Below are positions 34,676-41,847 of a DNA stretch of 64,000 nucleotides, piece after piece (position 1 is the first letter of the stretch; each line of letters opens with the position of its first letter). The notes under the pieces were generated by a model, which saw nothing but the letters and a program-made list of their open reading frames with translations, ran no database searches and was not told the origin of the DNA. The stretch covers positions 1 to 64,000 of the forward strand of contig NZ_JADNOH010000085.1 in the NCBI RefSeq assembly GCF_015557435.1. The letters are read 5' to 3'. Both the position numbers and the translations under genes were made by a program. This DNA is from Collinsella aerofaciens (GTDB taxonomy: Bacteria > Actinomycetota > Coriobacteriia > Coriobacteriales > Coriobacteriaceae).

Positions 34676-35353
34676 ATGTCCAAGAAGAACCGCGCCAAGT
34701 CCAAGGCCAAGCGCTTTGGCGAGGGCTCGGCCAAGCCAATTGTTTCGGCCGCGACCTATGGCGTGGGCGGCAATGCGTTTGCGCAGGCTATCGCCGATCC
34801 GGTCTCGACGGTGCACTCCAATAAGCCCGAGCTGCTGGTGGTCGACGGCTACAACGTGATTCACTGCACGCCGCGCTACGAAAAGCTCGTGTACGACCAT
34901 TCCGACGATCCGTATTCCAGCGACGTCCACGATATGGCTCGTACTGCGCTCATCAACGACGTCGCCGCCTTTGCCCAGGGCCGCTACGAGGCCGTGATCG
35001 TGTTCGACGGCGCGGGCAATATCTCCAGCGAGCGCCCCAACCTGCCGGCCCGTGGCGTGCGTATCGAGTTTTCGCCGACGGGTGTCTCCGCCGATACCGT
35101 GGTGCAGAAGCTCTGCATCGAGGCGCGCGAGGAAGGCCGCGCGTGCTCCGTGGTGTCGAGCGACGGCACGATCCAGGCCGTTGTCATGGGTAAGGGCGTT
35201 ACGCGCATCTCGAGCCGCATGCTGGTGGACGAGATCAAGCAGATCGATAACGACGTTCACGAGGCAGAGGAAGCTCCGCAGATCAAGATGACTCTGGGCA
35301 GCCGCCTGAGTCCCGATGCCCTGGCCAAGCTTAAGGCCCTGCGCGGACGGTAG
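34676..35353 (+). CDS. yacP: NYN-domain endoribonuclease (YacP/Rae1 family)
   Basis: This 225-residue PIN-like NYN protein begins its domain at LLVVDGYNVIHC (about residue 56). The acidic residues of the VIVFDGAG segment and the VSSDGTIQAVVMGKG segment are present. In Bacillus the orthologue Rae1 cleaves mRNA in the ribosomal A site and its gene also follows cysS and rlmB. The first 50 residues are a basic extension not usual for the family. It is the last gene of the disA operon. Confidence 0.88.
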   Translation: MSKKNRAKSKAKRFGEGSAKPIVSAATYGVGGNAFAQAIADPVSTVHSNKPELLVVDGYNVIHCTPRYEKLVYDHSDDPYSSDVHDMARTALINDVAAFAQGRYEAVIVFDGAGNISSERPNLPARGVRIEFSPTGVSADTVVQKLCIEAREEGRACSVVSSDGTIQAVVMGKGVTRISSRMLVDEIKQIDNDVHEAEEAPQIKMTLGSRLSPDALAKLKALRGR

Positions 35354-35390
35354 GGGATTATCCATAGAGACCCGTTCCCCAATTGGCCGG

Positions 35391-35432
35391 CCCGTTGATT
35401 TGTAATCAATGGACTGTGGGTTGCCGTCGCCA
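35391..35432 (+). pseudogene. Possible tRNA-Thr relic
   Basis: TTGATTTGTAATCAATGG here matches the anticodon arm of the intact tRNA-Thr(UGU) (CTGATTTGTAATCAGTGG) about 205 bp downstream, and GTGGGTTGCC resembles its continuation. No acceptor or D arm remains. Confidence 0.4.
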
Positions 35433-35494
35433 AAACGAATAGTTTTTGGTTTTGGCGAACAGATAAAACTATTCGTTCTGACGAATAGTTTTGA
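35433..35494. repeat. AACGAATAGTTTT inverted and direct repeats
   Basis: ACGAATAGTTTT occurs twice directly (35436 and 35481) and once inverted between them (AAAACTATTCGT, 35467). The first and middle copies can form a 12-bp hairpin. The function is unknown. Confidence 0.5.
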
Positions 35495-35517
35495 GATGTG
35501 GTCGGTCGAAAGGTCTG

Positions 35518-35546
35518 TTGCGCCCCGTCCGTAATTCCTTTATTCT
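35518..35546 (+). promoter_or_regulatory. Promoter of tRNA-Thr(UGU)
   Basis: TTGCGC (35518-35523) and TATTCT (35541-35546) are spaced by 17 bp, ending 30 bp before the tRNA. Confidence 0.6.
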
Positions 35547-35576
35547 TAACTGGCTTCGCGCGAAAGCGCCAAGTGT

Positions 35577-35651
35577 GCCAGTGTGGCGCAACGGTAGCGC
35601 AACTGATTTGTAATCAGTGGGTTGCAGGTTCGATTCCTGTCACTGGCTCCA
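35577..35651 (+). tRNA. tRNA-Thr (anticodon UGU)
   Basis: The acceptor is GCCAGTG/CACTGGC, the anticodon stem-loop CTGAT-TTGTA-ATCAG region gives UGU, and the T arm is CAGGTTCGATTCCTG. CCA is encoded. Confidence 0.95.
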
Positions 35652-35745
35652 TGAGAGTTTCGGGCTCTGTCTCTATATGGGACTGGGCCCGTTTCTATTT
35701 ATGTTGACATGTCAGCGGGTTTGACTTCCACCAGGCTTCAGGTTT

Positions 35746-35802
35746 GTCTTGATCTGTAACAGGGGCGGGCTGAAAACCCTCCTTATAGTTACAGATCGAG
35801 AC
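35746..35802 (+). repeat. 57-nt hairpin array, unit 1
   Basis: The 15-nt arms GTCTTGATCTGTAAC and GTTACAGATCGAGAC pair fully with one T-G wobble. The loop contains GGGCGGGCTGAAAACCCTCC, which can form its own inner pairing. Units 2 and 3 follow after 23 and 24 nt. Confidence 0.8.
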
Positions 35803-35825
35803 AATGCCAAGGGATGGTCGATAAC

Positions 35826-35882
35826 ATCTCGATCTATAACACGAAGAGGCTGAAAGCCGTTCTTGCTGTTATAGATTTAGAT
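35826..35882 (+). repeat. 57-nt hairpin array, unit 2
   Basis: Arms ATCTCGATCTATAAC and GTTATAGATTTAGAT. Relative to units 1 and 3 a G-C pair has become A-T by changes on both sides (CTGTAAC/GTTACAG to CTATAAC/GTTATAG). One G-T wobble and one mismatch remain. Confidence 0.8.
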
Positions 35883-35906
35883 AAACAGACAAGCCGCCAG
35901 GGAAAC

Positions 35907-35963
35907 ATCTCGATCTGTAACAGATAGAGGAGGAATAACCCTCTTACTGTTACAGATCGAGAC
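35907..35963 (+). repeat. 57-nt hairpin array, unit 3
   Basis: Arms ATCTCGATCTGTAAC and GTTACAGATCGAGAC pair in 14 of 15 positions, with loop GATAGAGGAGGAATAACCCTC. Length is again exactly 57 nt. The wobble pairs in units 1 and 2 are T-G or G-T as read on plus, which favours a plus-strand transcript. Confidence 0.8.
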
Positions 35964-35993
35964 AGAAGCCAGGGCGAGGTTGGTCATCGTCAT

Positions 35994-36160
35994 CGAGCGA
36001 GGATTTTCGGACACACGAGCGAGGATTTTCGGACACACGAGAGTGGAAAATCTCCCGCCTGGAGAATGAGCGTGGATAATCTGCCACTTTGGGCCCAGTG
36101 GCACGTCAAAAGTGGGAGATTATCCACGCTCGATTTCAAACGGGAGAAAATCCACGCTCG
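35994..36160. repeat. Hairpin repeat, CGTGGATAATCT family, copy 2 plus half-copies
   Basis: GAGCGAGGATTTTCGGACAC occurs twice in direct repeat (35995 and 36020 areas). The hairpin with arms GAGCGTGGATAATCTGCCAC/GTGGGAGATTATCCACGCTC (36068-36132) follows, then a half-copy CGGGAGAAAATCCACGCTCG. It is related to 14782-14875. From 36161 to 36365 I see no gene. Confidence 0.7.
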
Positions 36161-36365
36161 GTCGAGCCAGGGAAGCCCGATCTCGACCTATATGATAGGT
36201 GCAAATGGGTCGTTATCGAAGTAATATTCTGCAGGCTTACTCCACTACGCCAAAGTGTTCCCTCGGGAAATGTCACCAGTGCAGCAAAATCCACCATCCT
36301 TCATATCCAAACTCAACAAAACCGCAGGTCAAAGGTATATAGATACGCCCGGTACCGTGTATCTA

Positions 36366-36405
36366 GAGGTTTTCGTTGACAGGCCCCAAGGTTGCATCGT
36401 ATTAT
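36366..36405 (+). promoter_or_regulatory. Promoter of the tRNA-Tyr/Thr/Met-tuf unit
   Basis: TTGACA (36376-36381) and TATTAT (36400-36405) have an 18-bp spacer. The 17 bases GAGGTTTTCGTTGACAG (36366-36382) are identical to those at the rpmG promoter (38196-38212). Confidence 0.8.
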
Positions 36406-36467
36406 CTTTTTCGTTCGCGGGGGCGGCGGTCCAAAAGACCAAAGAAACTGCGGATACTTGAACGATT

Positions 36468-36549
36468 GGGAGTTTGCCCGAGTGGTTAATGGGGACGGGC
36501 TGTAAACCCGTTGGCTCTGCCTACATAGGTTCGAATCCTATAGCTCCCA
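36468..36549 (+). tRNA. tRNA-Tyr (anticodon GUA)
   Basis: A class II tRNA with a long variable arm, acceptor GGGAGTT/AGCTCCC, anticodon loop CTGTAAA (GUA) and T arm TAGGTTCGAATCCTA. The encoded 3' end is ACCC, so CCA must be added by the nucleotidyltransferase. Confidence 0.94.
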
Positions 36550-36559
36550 CCCGTCAAGT

Positions 36560-36635
36560 GCCTGTATAGCTCAGTCGGTAGAGCACTTCGTTGGTAACGA
36601 AGAGGTCACCAGTTCAAGTCTGGTTGCAGGCTCCA
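36560..36635 (+). tRNA. tRNA-Thr (anticodon GGU)
   Basis: The acceptor is GCCTGTA/TGCAGGC, the anticodon stem-loop CTTCG-TTGGTAA-CGAAG (GGU) and the T arm CCAGTTCAAGTCTGG. CCA is encoded. It lies ten bases after tRNA-Tyr. Confidence 0.96.
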
Positions 36636-36638
36636 TCC

Positions 36639-36715
36639 GGCGGTGTAGCTCAGTTGGTTAGAGCACACGGTTCATACCCGTGGCGTCACTGGTTCGAATC
36701 CAGTCACCGCTACCA
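36639..36715 (+). tRNA. tRNA-Met (elongator, anticodon CAU)
   Basis: The acceptor is GGCGGTG/CACCGCT with a G-U first pair. The anticodon stem-loop is CACGG-TTCATAC-CCGTG (CAU), the T arm CTGGTTCGAATCCAG, and CCA is encoded. The anticodon stem lacks the three G-C pairs of an initiator tRNA. Confidence 0.94.
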
Positions 36716-36811
36716 TAGGTAACACGGTGGCTTCTCAATAGTATGTTGAGAGGCCACTATGGTATAAAGGCAAAGTCCCGTCCGGGGACGACCTGTTAAG
36801 AGGAGGGCTTT

Positions 36812-38002
36812 ATGGCCAAAGAGAAGTTTGAGCGCACTAAGCCGCATGTTAACATCGGCACCATTGGTCACGTCGACCACGGCAAGACCACGCTGACCGC
36901 TGCCATCACCAAGGTTCTCTCCGAGACCGAGGGCTGCAAGGCTGACTTCACTGCGTTCGAGAACATCGACAAGGCTCCCGAGGAGCGCGAGCGCGGCATT
37001 ACGATCTCCGTCTCCCACGTTGAGTACGAGACCGCTGCCCGTCACTACGCTCACGTTGACTGCCCGGGCCACGCTGACTACGTCAAGAACATGATCTCCG
37101 GTGCTGCTCAGATGGACGGCGCTATCCTGGTCATCGCCGCTACCGACGGCCCCATGGCTCAGACCCGCGAGCACATCCTGCTCGCCCGTCAGGTCGGCGT
37201 TCCCTACATCGTCGTCTTCCTGAACAAGTGCGATATGGTTGACGATGACGAGCTCATCGACCTCGTCGAGATGGAGACCCGTGAGCTCCTCTCCGAGTAC
37301 GATTTCCCCGGCGACGACATCCCCGTCATCCGTGGCTCCGCTCTGGGCGCTCTCGAGGGCGACGCCAAGTGGATGGACGCTATCCGCGAGCTCATGAAGG
37401 CCGTCGACGAGTACATCCCGACGCCTGCTCGTAACAACGACCTCCCGTTCCTGATGGCCGTTGAGGACGTTATGACCATCTCCGGCCGTGGTACCGTTGC
37501 TACCGGTCGTGTCGAGCGCGGTGAGCTCAAGCTCAACGAGCCCGTCGAGATCGTCGGCATCAAGGATACCCAGAACACCGTCGTTACCGGTATCGAGATG
37601 TTCCGTAAGTCCATGGACTTCTGCGAGGCTGGCGACAACGTCGGTCTGCTGCTCCGCGGCATCAAGCGCGAGGACATCGAGCGCGGCCAGGTTCTCTGCA
37701 AGCCCGGTTCGGTTACCCCGCACACCAAGTTCACCGGCGAGATCTACGTTCTGACCAAGGAGGAGGGCGGCCGTCACACCCCGTTCTTCGATGGTTATCG
37801 TCCTCAGTTCTACTTCCGTACCACCGACGTTACCGGTACGGTCAAGCTTCCCGAGGGCACCGAGATGGCTATGCCTGGTGACCACATCACCATCGAGGGC
37901 GACCTCATCCACCCGATCGCCATGGAGGAGGGCCTGCGCTTCGCTATCCGCGAGGGTGGCCACACCGTCGGTTCGGGCATCGTCTCCACGATCATTGAGT
38001 AA
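36812..38002 (+). CDS. tuf: Elongation factor Tu
   Basis: EF-Tu delivers aminoacyl-tRNA to the ribosome. The 396-residue product has G1 GHVDHGKT (residues 19-26), [16 protein letters not shown] and the three standard domains. AGAGGAGG precedes the ATG. It follows three tRNA genes with a hairpin (about 36727-36758) between, an arrangement like the thrU-tyrU-glyT-thrT-tufB unit of E. coli. It is probably co-transcribed with the tRNAs. Codon use is strongly biased, as expected for high expression. Confidence 0.97.
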   Translation: MAKEKFERTKPHVNIGTIGHVDHGKTTLTAAITKVLSETEGCKADFTAFENIDKAPEERERGITISVSHVEYETAARHYAHVDCPGHADYVKNMISGAAQMDGAILVIAATDGPMAQTREHILLARQVGVPYIVVFLNKCDMVDDDELIDLVEMETRELLSEYDFPGDDIPVIRGSALGALEGDAKWMDAIRELMKAVDEYIPTPARNNDLPFLMAVEDVMTISGRGTVATGRVERGELKLNEPVEIVGIKDTQNTVVTGIEMFRKSMDFCEAGDNVGLLLRGIKREDIERGQVLCKPGSVTPHTKFTGEIYVLTKEEGGRHTPFFDGYRPQFYFRTTDVTGTVKLPEGTEMAMPGDHITIEGDLIHPIAMEEGLRFAIREGGHTVGSGIVSTIIE

Positions 38003-38029
38003 ATTAGCTCTCTGATATAGCTGACTTAG

Positions 38030-38065
38030 AGAACCCGGCACTTATATGGGTGCCGGGTTCTTTTC
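38030..38065 (+). terminator. Intrinsic terminator after tuf
   Basis: The perfect stem AGAACCCGGCAC/GTGCCGGGTTCT is followed by TTTCTGC. Between it and the rpmG promoter (about 130 bp) I see nothing. Confidence 0.92.
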
Positions 38066-38195
38066 TGCAATGGATATCGAGCCATTGCTAGTGCCGAGAG
38101 GATCAGTTCGGTCCAGGTCGCACCGTCGATTAGCTCTCGCTGGCTTCATTGATGTGTTCCAAATATGAATGGATCCACCGAGAACCAATTGACTC

Positions 38196-38233
38196 GAGGT
38201 TTTCGTTGACAGCACTTACGTAGAGCTGATAAA
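38196..38233 (+). promoter_or_regulatory. Promoter of the rpmG-tRNA-Trp-secE unit
   Basis: TTGACA (38206-38211) with GATAAA (38228-38233) at 16 bp. It shares the 17-base block GAGGTTTTCGTTGACAG with the tRNA-tuf promoter. Confidence 0.7.
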
Positions 38234-38280
38234 GTAACAACTCGTGCCCGTACGGGGCGGAAATGAAAGGTTCAGGATAC

Positions 38281-38430
38281 ATGCGTACTCTAGTTACTCT
38301 TGCGTGCACTGAGTGCAAGCGCCGCAACTATACGACCACCAAGAACAAGGCGAACATGCCTGATCGTATGGAGATCAAGAAGTATTGCCCCTGGTGCCGT
38401 CACCACACGCTGCACAAAGAGACTCGCTAG
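38281..38430 (+). CDS. rpmG: 50S ribosomal protein L33
   Basis: This 49-residue ribosomal protein starts [20 protein letters not shown]. It has four zinc-type cysteines in two pairs, C-x2-C (CTEC) and C-x2-C (CPWC), so this is the zinc-containing C+ form. GAAAGG lies upstream. It precedes tRNA-Trp, secE and nusG, the usual bacterial order. Confidence 0.94.
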   Translation: MRTLVTLACTECKRRNYTTTKNKANMPDRMEIKKYCPWCRHHTLHKETR

Positions 38431-38443
38431 TCTCTAGTCACAT

Positions 38444-38519
38444 ACGCCAGTAGTTCAATTGGTAGAGCATCGGTCTCCAAAACCGAGTGTTGAGGGTTCG
38501 AGTCCTTCCTGGCGTGCCA
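38444..38519 (+). tRNA. tRNA-Trp (anticodon CCA)
   Basis: The acceptor is ACGCCAG/CTGGCGT, the anticodon loop CTCCAAA (CCA) and the T arm GAGGGTTCGAGTCCTTC. The 3' CCA is encoded. Confidence 0.96.
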
Positions 38520-38528
38520 GTCATTATT

Positions 38529-38560
38529 CCGTAAGCTCCCAATTGGGGGCTTACGGTTTA
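38529..38560 (+). terminator. Terminator after tRNA-Trp
   Basis: The stem CCGTAAGC-CCC/GGG-GCTTACGG is followed by TTTA. The T run is short, so read-through to secE is likely. Confidence 0.7.
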
Positions 38561-38595
38561 CTCATGTATAAGCGCATTGCGCGGAGGTAACCCAA

Positions 38596-38934
38596 ATGGC
38601 CAACAAGAAGAACAAGAAGAAGGCTCAGCAGAAGGCGCCTGCCAACAACGCTGCCGCCAACTCCAAGGTTGAGGCCAAGAAGGCCGTTGCCAAGAAGAAC
38701 GAGAAGGCTGCGAAGTCCAAGAAGAATGAGAAGCCTGGTTTCTTCGCCCGCACCAAGAAGTATTTCGCTTCGGTCAAGTCCGAGATGAAGCGTGTCACGT
38801 GGCCCGACAAGAAGGAGCTCGTGAACTACTCGGTTGTCGTTTGCGCTTCTCTGATCGTCGTCGGCGTCGTCATCGCTCTGCTCGATGCTGGCTTTGGCGA
38901 GGCTCTTGCTCTGTTCTCTGGATTGAGGGGCTAA
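38596..38934 (+). CDS. secE: Preprotein translocase subunit SecE
   Basis: SecE is a small essential part of the SecYEG channel. The 112-residue product has a Lys/Ala-rich N-terminal tail of about 50 residues. The conserved amphipathic part follows (KYFASVKSEMKRVTWPDKKE), then one membrane helix (about residues 76-98). GGAGGT precedes the ATG. nusG starts three bases after the stop. The basic tail is a common actinobacterial addition. Confidence 0.94.
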   Translation: MANKKNKKKAQQKAPANNAAANSKVEAKKAVAKKNEKAAKSKKNEKPGFFARTKKYFASVKSEMKRVTWPDKKELVNYSVVVCASLIVVGVVIALLDAGFGEALALFSGLRG

Positions 38935-38937
38935 ACC

Positions 38938-39474
38938 ATGTCTAAGCGTTGGTACGTCGTTCACACTTACTCCGGATACGAGAACCGCGTTAAGTCCGAT
39001 CTCGAGCATCGTATCGAGACCATGGGCATGCAGGACCGTATCTTTGATATCGAGATTCCTATGGAGCGCGTCACCGAGATTAAAGAGGGTGGCAAGCGCG
39101 AGACCAAGGATTCCAAGATCTTCCCGGGCTATGTCCTGGTCCGCATGGAGATGGATGACGATGCCTGGACGTGCGTTCGCAACACGCCCGGCGTCACCGG
39201 TTTCCTGGGCGGCAACGGCAAGCCCGCTCCGCTTTCCCGTGACGAGTACAACAAGATGACTCGTCGTCCCGGTAAGGGCGATTCGCCCAAGCGCACCTCG
39301 GTTGATATCCAGGTCGGCACGTCCGTCCGCGTCACCGATGGCCCGCTTACCGACTTTGATGGCAAGGTCTCCGAGGTTAACACCGAGGCTGGCAAGCTCA
39401 AGGTCACGCTGATGATCTTTGGCCGCGAGACGCCGGTCGAGCTCGACTTTAACCAGGTCGCTGTCATCGCTTAA
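38938..39474 (+). CDS. nusG: Transcription termination/antitermination factor NusG
   Basis: NusG binds RNA polymerase and couples it to Rho or the ribosome. The 178-residue product has the NGN domain (KRWYVVHTYSGYENRVKSDL, FPGYVLVRM, RNTPGVTGFLG) and a C-terminal KOW domain (VRVTDGPLTDFDGKVSEVN). Length and order secE-nusG-rplK-rplA are canonical. Confidence 0.96.
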   Translation: MSKRWYVVHTYSGYENRVKSDLEHRIETMGMQDRIFDIEIPMERVTEIKEGGKRETKDSKIFPGYVLVRMEMDDDAWTCVRNTPGVTGFLGGNGKPAPLSRDEYNKMTRRPGKGDSPKRTSVDIQVGTSVRVTDGPLTDFDGKVSEVNTEAGKLKVTLMIFGRETPVELDFNQVAVIA

Positions 39475-39594
39475 GTTTTCGTCCGTTCGCGCGAGCGTGC
39501 TTCTTCTGTGACTGCTCATCTCAGGAGTGCTTCTAACACGTGCGTGCTTACGATATAGCAAGTACTTCACACTCGTGATTCGAAAGGAATGACC

Positions 39595-40023
39595 ATGGCT
39601 GAGAAGAAGGTTGCCAACGTCATTAAGCTCCAGATTCCTGCTGGTGCCGCTAACCCCGCTCCTCCCGTCGGCCCCGCCCTGGGCGCTGCTGGCGTGAACA
39701 TCATGCAGTTCTGCCAGGCCTTTAACGCCGAGACGCAGGACAAGAAGGGCGACATCATCCCCGTTGAGATTTCTGTCTACGAGGATAAGTCCTTCTCCTT
39801 CATCACCAAGACCCCGCCGGCGGCTCACCTCATCAAGAAGGAGCTGAACCTCAAGTCTGGTTCTGCTAAGCCCCAGGCCGACAAGGTTGGTCAGCTCTCC
39901 CAGGAGCAGCTCACCAAGATTGCCGAGATCAAGATGCCGGACCTCAATGCCAACGACATTGACGCCGCCAAGAAGATCATCGCCGGTACCGCCCGTTCCA
40001 TGGGCGTCACCATCGCTGAGTAG
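39595..40023 (+). CDS. rplK: 50S ribosomal protein L11
   Basis: L11 binds the GTPase-associated region of 23S rRNA. The 142-residue product has the signature [19 protein letters not shown] and the C-terminal RNA-binding domain ending [10 protein letters not shown]. The start at 39595 (MAEKKV) is chosen over ATG 39589 by family alignment and by AAAGGA at the right distance. A GC-rich hairpin (about 40042-40067) lies before rplA. Confidence 0.96.
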   Translation: MAEKKVANVIKLQIPAGAANPAPPVGPALGAAGVNIMQFCQAFNAETQDKKGDIIPVEISVYEDKSFSFITKTPPAAHLIKKELNLKSGSAKPQADKVGQLSQEQLTKIAEIKMPDLNANDIDAAKKIIAGTARSMGVTIAE

Positions 40024-40140
40024 CGATTTCTTTAGGTAATGACGGGTGCCCCGACCGAGGCGCCCGTTATATGTGTGCAATAGGGCACACGAAACGATGT
40101 GGGAGGGCATAAGCCCGTTTAACCACAGGAGGTAATGCAC

Positions 40141-40848
40141 ATGGCTAAGCATGGTAAGAGCTATAACGCCGCTGCCGAGAAGATCGACCGCGCCACGCTC
40201 TACACCCCCCTTCAGGCTGCCAAGCTCATCAAGGAGCTCGACACCGCCAAGTTCGACGAGACCGTCGAGGCCCACTTCCGTCTGGGCATCGATACTCGTA
40301 AGGCTGACCAGAACATCCGTGGTTCTATCTCCCTGCCCCACGGCACCGGCAAGACCGTTCGTGTTGCCGTCTTCGCCGAGGGCGAGAAGGCCCGCGAGGC
40401 CGAGGCTGCCGGCGCCGACATCATCGGTTCCGACGAGCTCGTCGCCCAGATTCAGAAGGGCGAGATCAACTTCGACGCCGCTATCGCTACGCCGAACATG
40501 ATGGCCAAGGTTGGCCGCATCGGTAAGATCCTTGGTCCCCGTGGCCTCATGCCGAACCCCAAGCTCGGCACCGTGACCATGGACGTCGCCAAGATGGTCT
40601 CCGAGCTCAAGGCCGGCCGCGTTGAGTACCGCGCCGACCGCTACGGCATCTGCCACGTGCCCCTGGGCAAGAAGTCCTTCTCTGAGCAGCAGCTCGTTGA
40701 GAACTACGCTGCCCTGTACACCGAGATCCTGCGCGTCAAGCCCTCTTCTGCTAAGGGCAAGTACGTCAAGTCCATCTCCGTGTCTTCCACCATGGGCCCT
40801 GGCGTCAAGGTCGATCCCGCTGTCCAGCGTGACTTCCTGGCTGAGTAA
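40141..40848 (+). CDS. rplA: 50S ribosomal protein L1
   Basis: L1 forms the ribosomal stalk that moves deacylated tRNA and represses its own operon. The 235-residue product has [35 protein letters not shown] and the C-terminal [17 protein letters not shown] at 40127-40132 fits the ATG at 40141 better than ATG 40135. A strong terminator follows, so rplJ and rplL are not in this operon. Confidence 0.96.
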   Translation: MAKHGKSYNAAAEKIDRATLYTPLQAAKLIKELDTAKFDETVEAHFRLGIDTRKADQNIRGSISLPHGTGKTVRVAVFAEGEKAREAEAAGADIIGSDELVAQIQKGEINFDAAIATPNMMAKVGRIGKILGPRGLMPNPKLGTVTMDVAKMVSELKAGRVEYRADRYGICHVPLGKKSFSEQQLVENYAALYTEILRVKPSSAKGKYVKSISVSSTMGPGVKVDPAVQRDFLAE

Positions 40849-40884
40849 CTGTTAGTTACTGACTGAGCAAAGCAAGCATTGCTA

Positions 40885-40923
40885 AAGAAGCCCGGTTCTG
40901 CCTCGTGCAGGGCCGGGTTTCTT
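40885..40923 (+). terminator. Intrinsic terminator after rplA
   Basis: The stem AAGAAGCCCGG/CCGGGTTTCTT has an inner GCC/GGC pairing. The T-rich 3' arm gives the usual release signal. Confidence 0.85.
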
Positions 40924-40934
40924 GCTATCGCGCC

Positions 40935-40980
40935 ACCAAAACCAACACGAAGGGGACAGGCACCTTTGTGGTGGTTTTGG
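40935..40980. repeat. Hairpin repeat with GGGACAGGCACC loop (right of rplA)
   Basis: The arms CCAAAACCAACACGAA/TTTGTGGTGGTTTTGG (imperfect) enclose GGGGACAGGCACC. An inverted copy with the same arms lies at 43816-43855, so the two bracket the metallophosphoesterase/ParB-BMP pair. The remaining stretch to 41136 contains no gene. Confidence 0.7.
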
Positions 40981-41136
40981 CACTTTGGCGTCAATGTTAT
41001 GGCATCGCAGCGAGCCGGTTCCAAGTGCCCCAGGTCGCCCCGAAAGAGGAGCGACGCGTACTTTGGTACGCGAGCGACGGCTTGAGTGGCGAGATGGGGT
41101 GCTTGGGGCCGGCGCAGCGTCAAGCCTTAAAGGTGG

Positions 41137-41847
41137 TTACCAGGGTGTTCTGGCGGTAGAGGACTCGATGGCCTCGTGGCGCTTGAGCTCGCGGCGCATG
41201 GTTTGCGAATTGAGCCAGGCTGCCTGCCAGCCACGGATAGGGTAGTACGCTTCGTCAAGTTCAAACTGCGTATAGCCGCAGGCGTTGATGATTGTTGCCC
41301 CGCATGCATGTCGACGCTCACGCTGAAAATCGTGGCCATAGCATTGGTGCACATGCCCGTGCACCATATAGTCGGCCCCCCAGGACTCGAGCGCCGTGTT
41401 AAAGCATTCGAATCCTCGATGTGGCAGATCATCCAGATCGCCCACGCCGGCGGCGGGTGCATGGGTGAGCAAGATGTCGCAGCCGCCGACCATCCTCACT
41501 TTGCGGGACAGCTTGCGCATGCGCTTGGCCATTTCGTGCTCGGTGTACATGTTGGCACCGTCTCGGTAGCGCATGGAGCCGCCAAGCCCCGCGATGCGGA
41601 CGCCGCGGTACACGTAGACGGCATCTTCGACACAGATGCAGCCGCCCGGTGCATGACGTACGTAGCGGTCATCGTGGTTGCCTCGCACGTAGATGAGCGG
41701 TTTGTTGATGACGGTGACCAAAAACTCAAGATAGTCCGGGTCCAGATCGCCAGCGGACAAAATCAAGTCAACACCCTCAAAGCGTTCCTTGCGAAAGCAT
41801 TCCCAAAGGCATCGCTCTTCGGTATCGGCTACGGCAAGGATCTTCAT
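41137..41847 (-). CDS. Calcineurin-like metallophosphoesterase
   Basis: This 236-residue enzyme has the dinuclear-metal motifs: AVADTEERC at the N-terminus (D but no classical DxH), SAGDLDPDYLE, RGNHDD, LLTHAPA and HGHVHQ. The family includes phosphodiesterases and nucleotide phosphatases; the substrate cannot be told. The start codon overlaps the stop of the preceding ParB-BMP gene, so the two proteins are made together and probably act in one process. Its C-terminal 40 residues are outside the core fold. Confidence 0.85.
   Translation of the reverse strand: MKILAVADTEERCLWECFRKERFEGVDLILSAGDLDPDYLEFLVTVINKPLIYVRGNHDDRYVRHAPGGCICVEDAVYVYRGVRIAGLGGSMRYRDGANMYTEHEMAKRMRKLSRKVRMVGGCDILLTHAPAAGVGDLDDLPHRGFECFNTALESWGADYMVHGHVHQCYGHDFQRERRHACGATIINACGYTQFELDEAYYPIRGWQAAWLNSQTMRRELKRHEAIESSTARTPW

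Noticed and set aside
32091-35365. Two long open frames on the minus strand opposite ispF-cysS and rlmB-yacP
   Set aside because: They are antisense shadows of well-identified genes, with no recognisable domain and low-complexity composition.
35746-35963. CRISPR array
   Set aside because: There are only three units, the repeats are 57-nt imperfect hairpins and not exact copies, the spacers are 23-24 nt, and no cas gene is present.
38551-40656. Long open frame (701 codons) on the minus strand
   Set aside because: It lies opposite secE, nusG, rplK and rplA, has no ribosome site and a composition typical of the antisense of high-GC genes.
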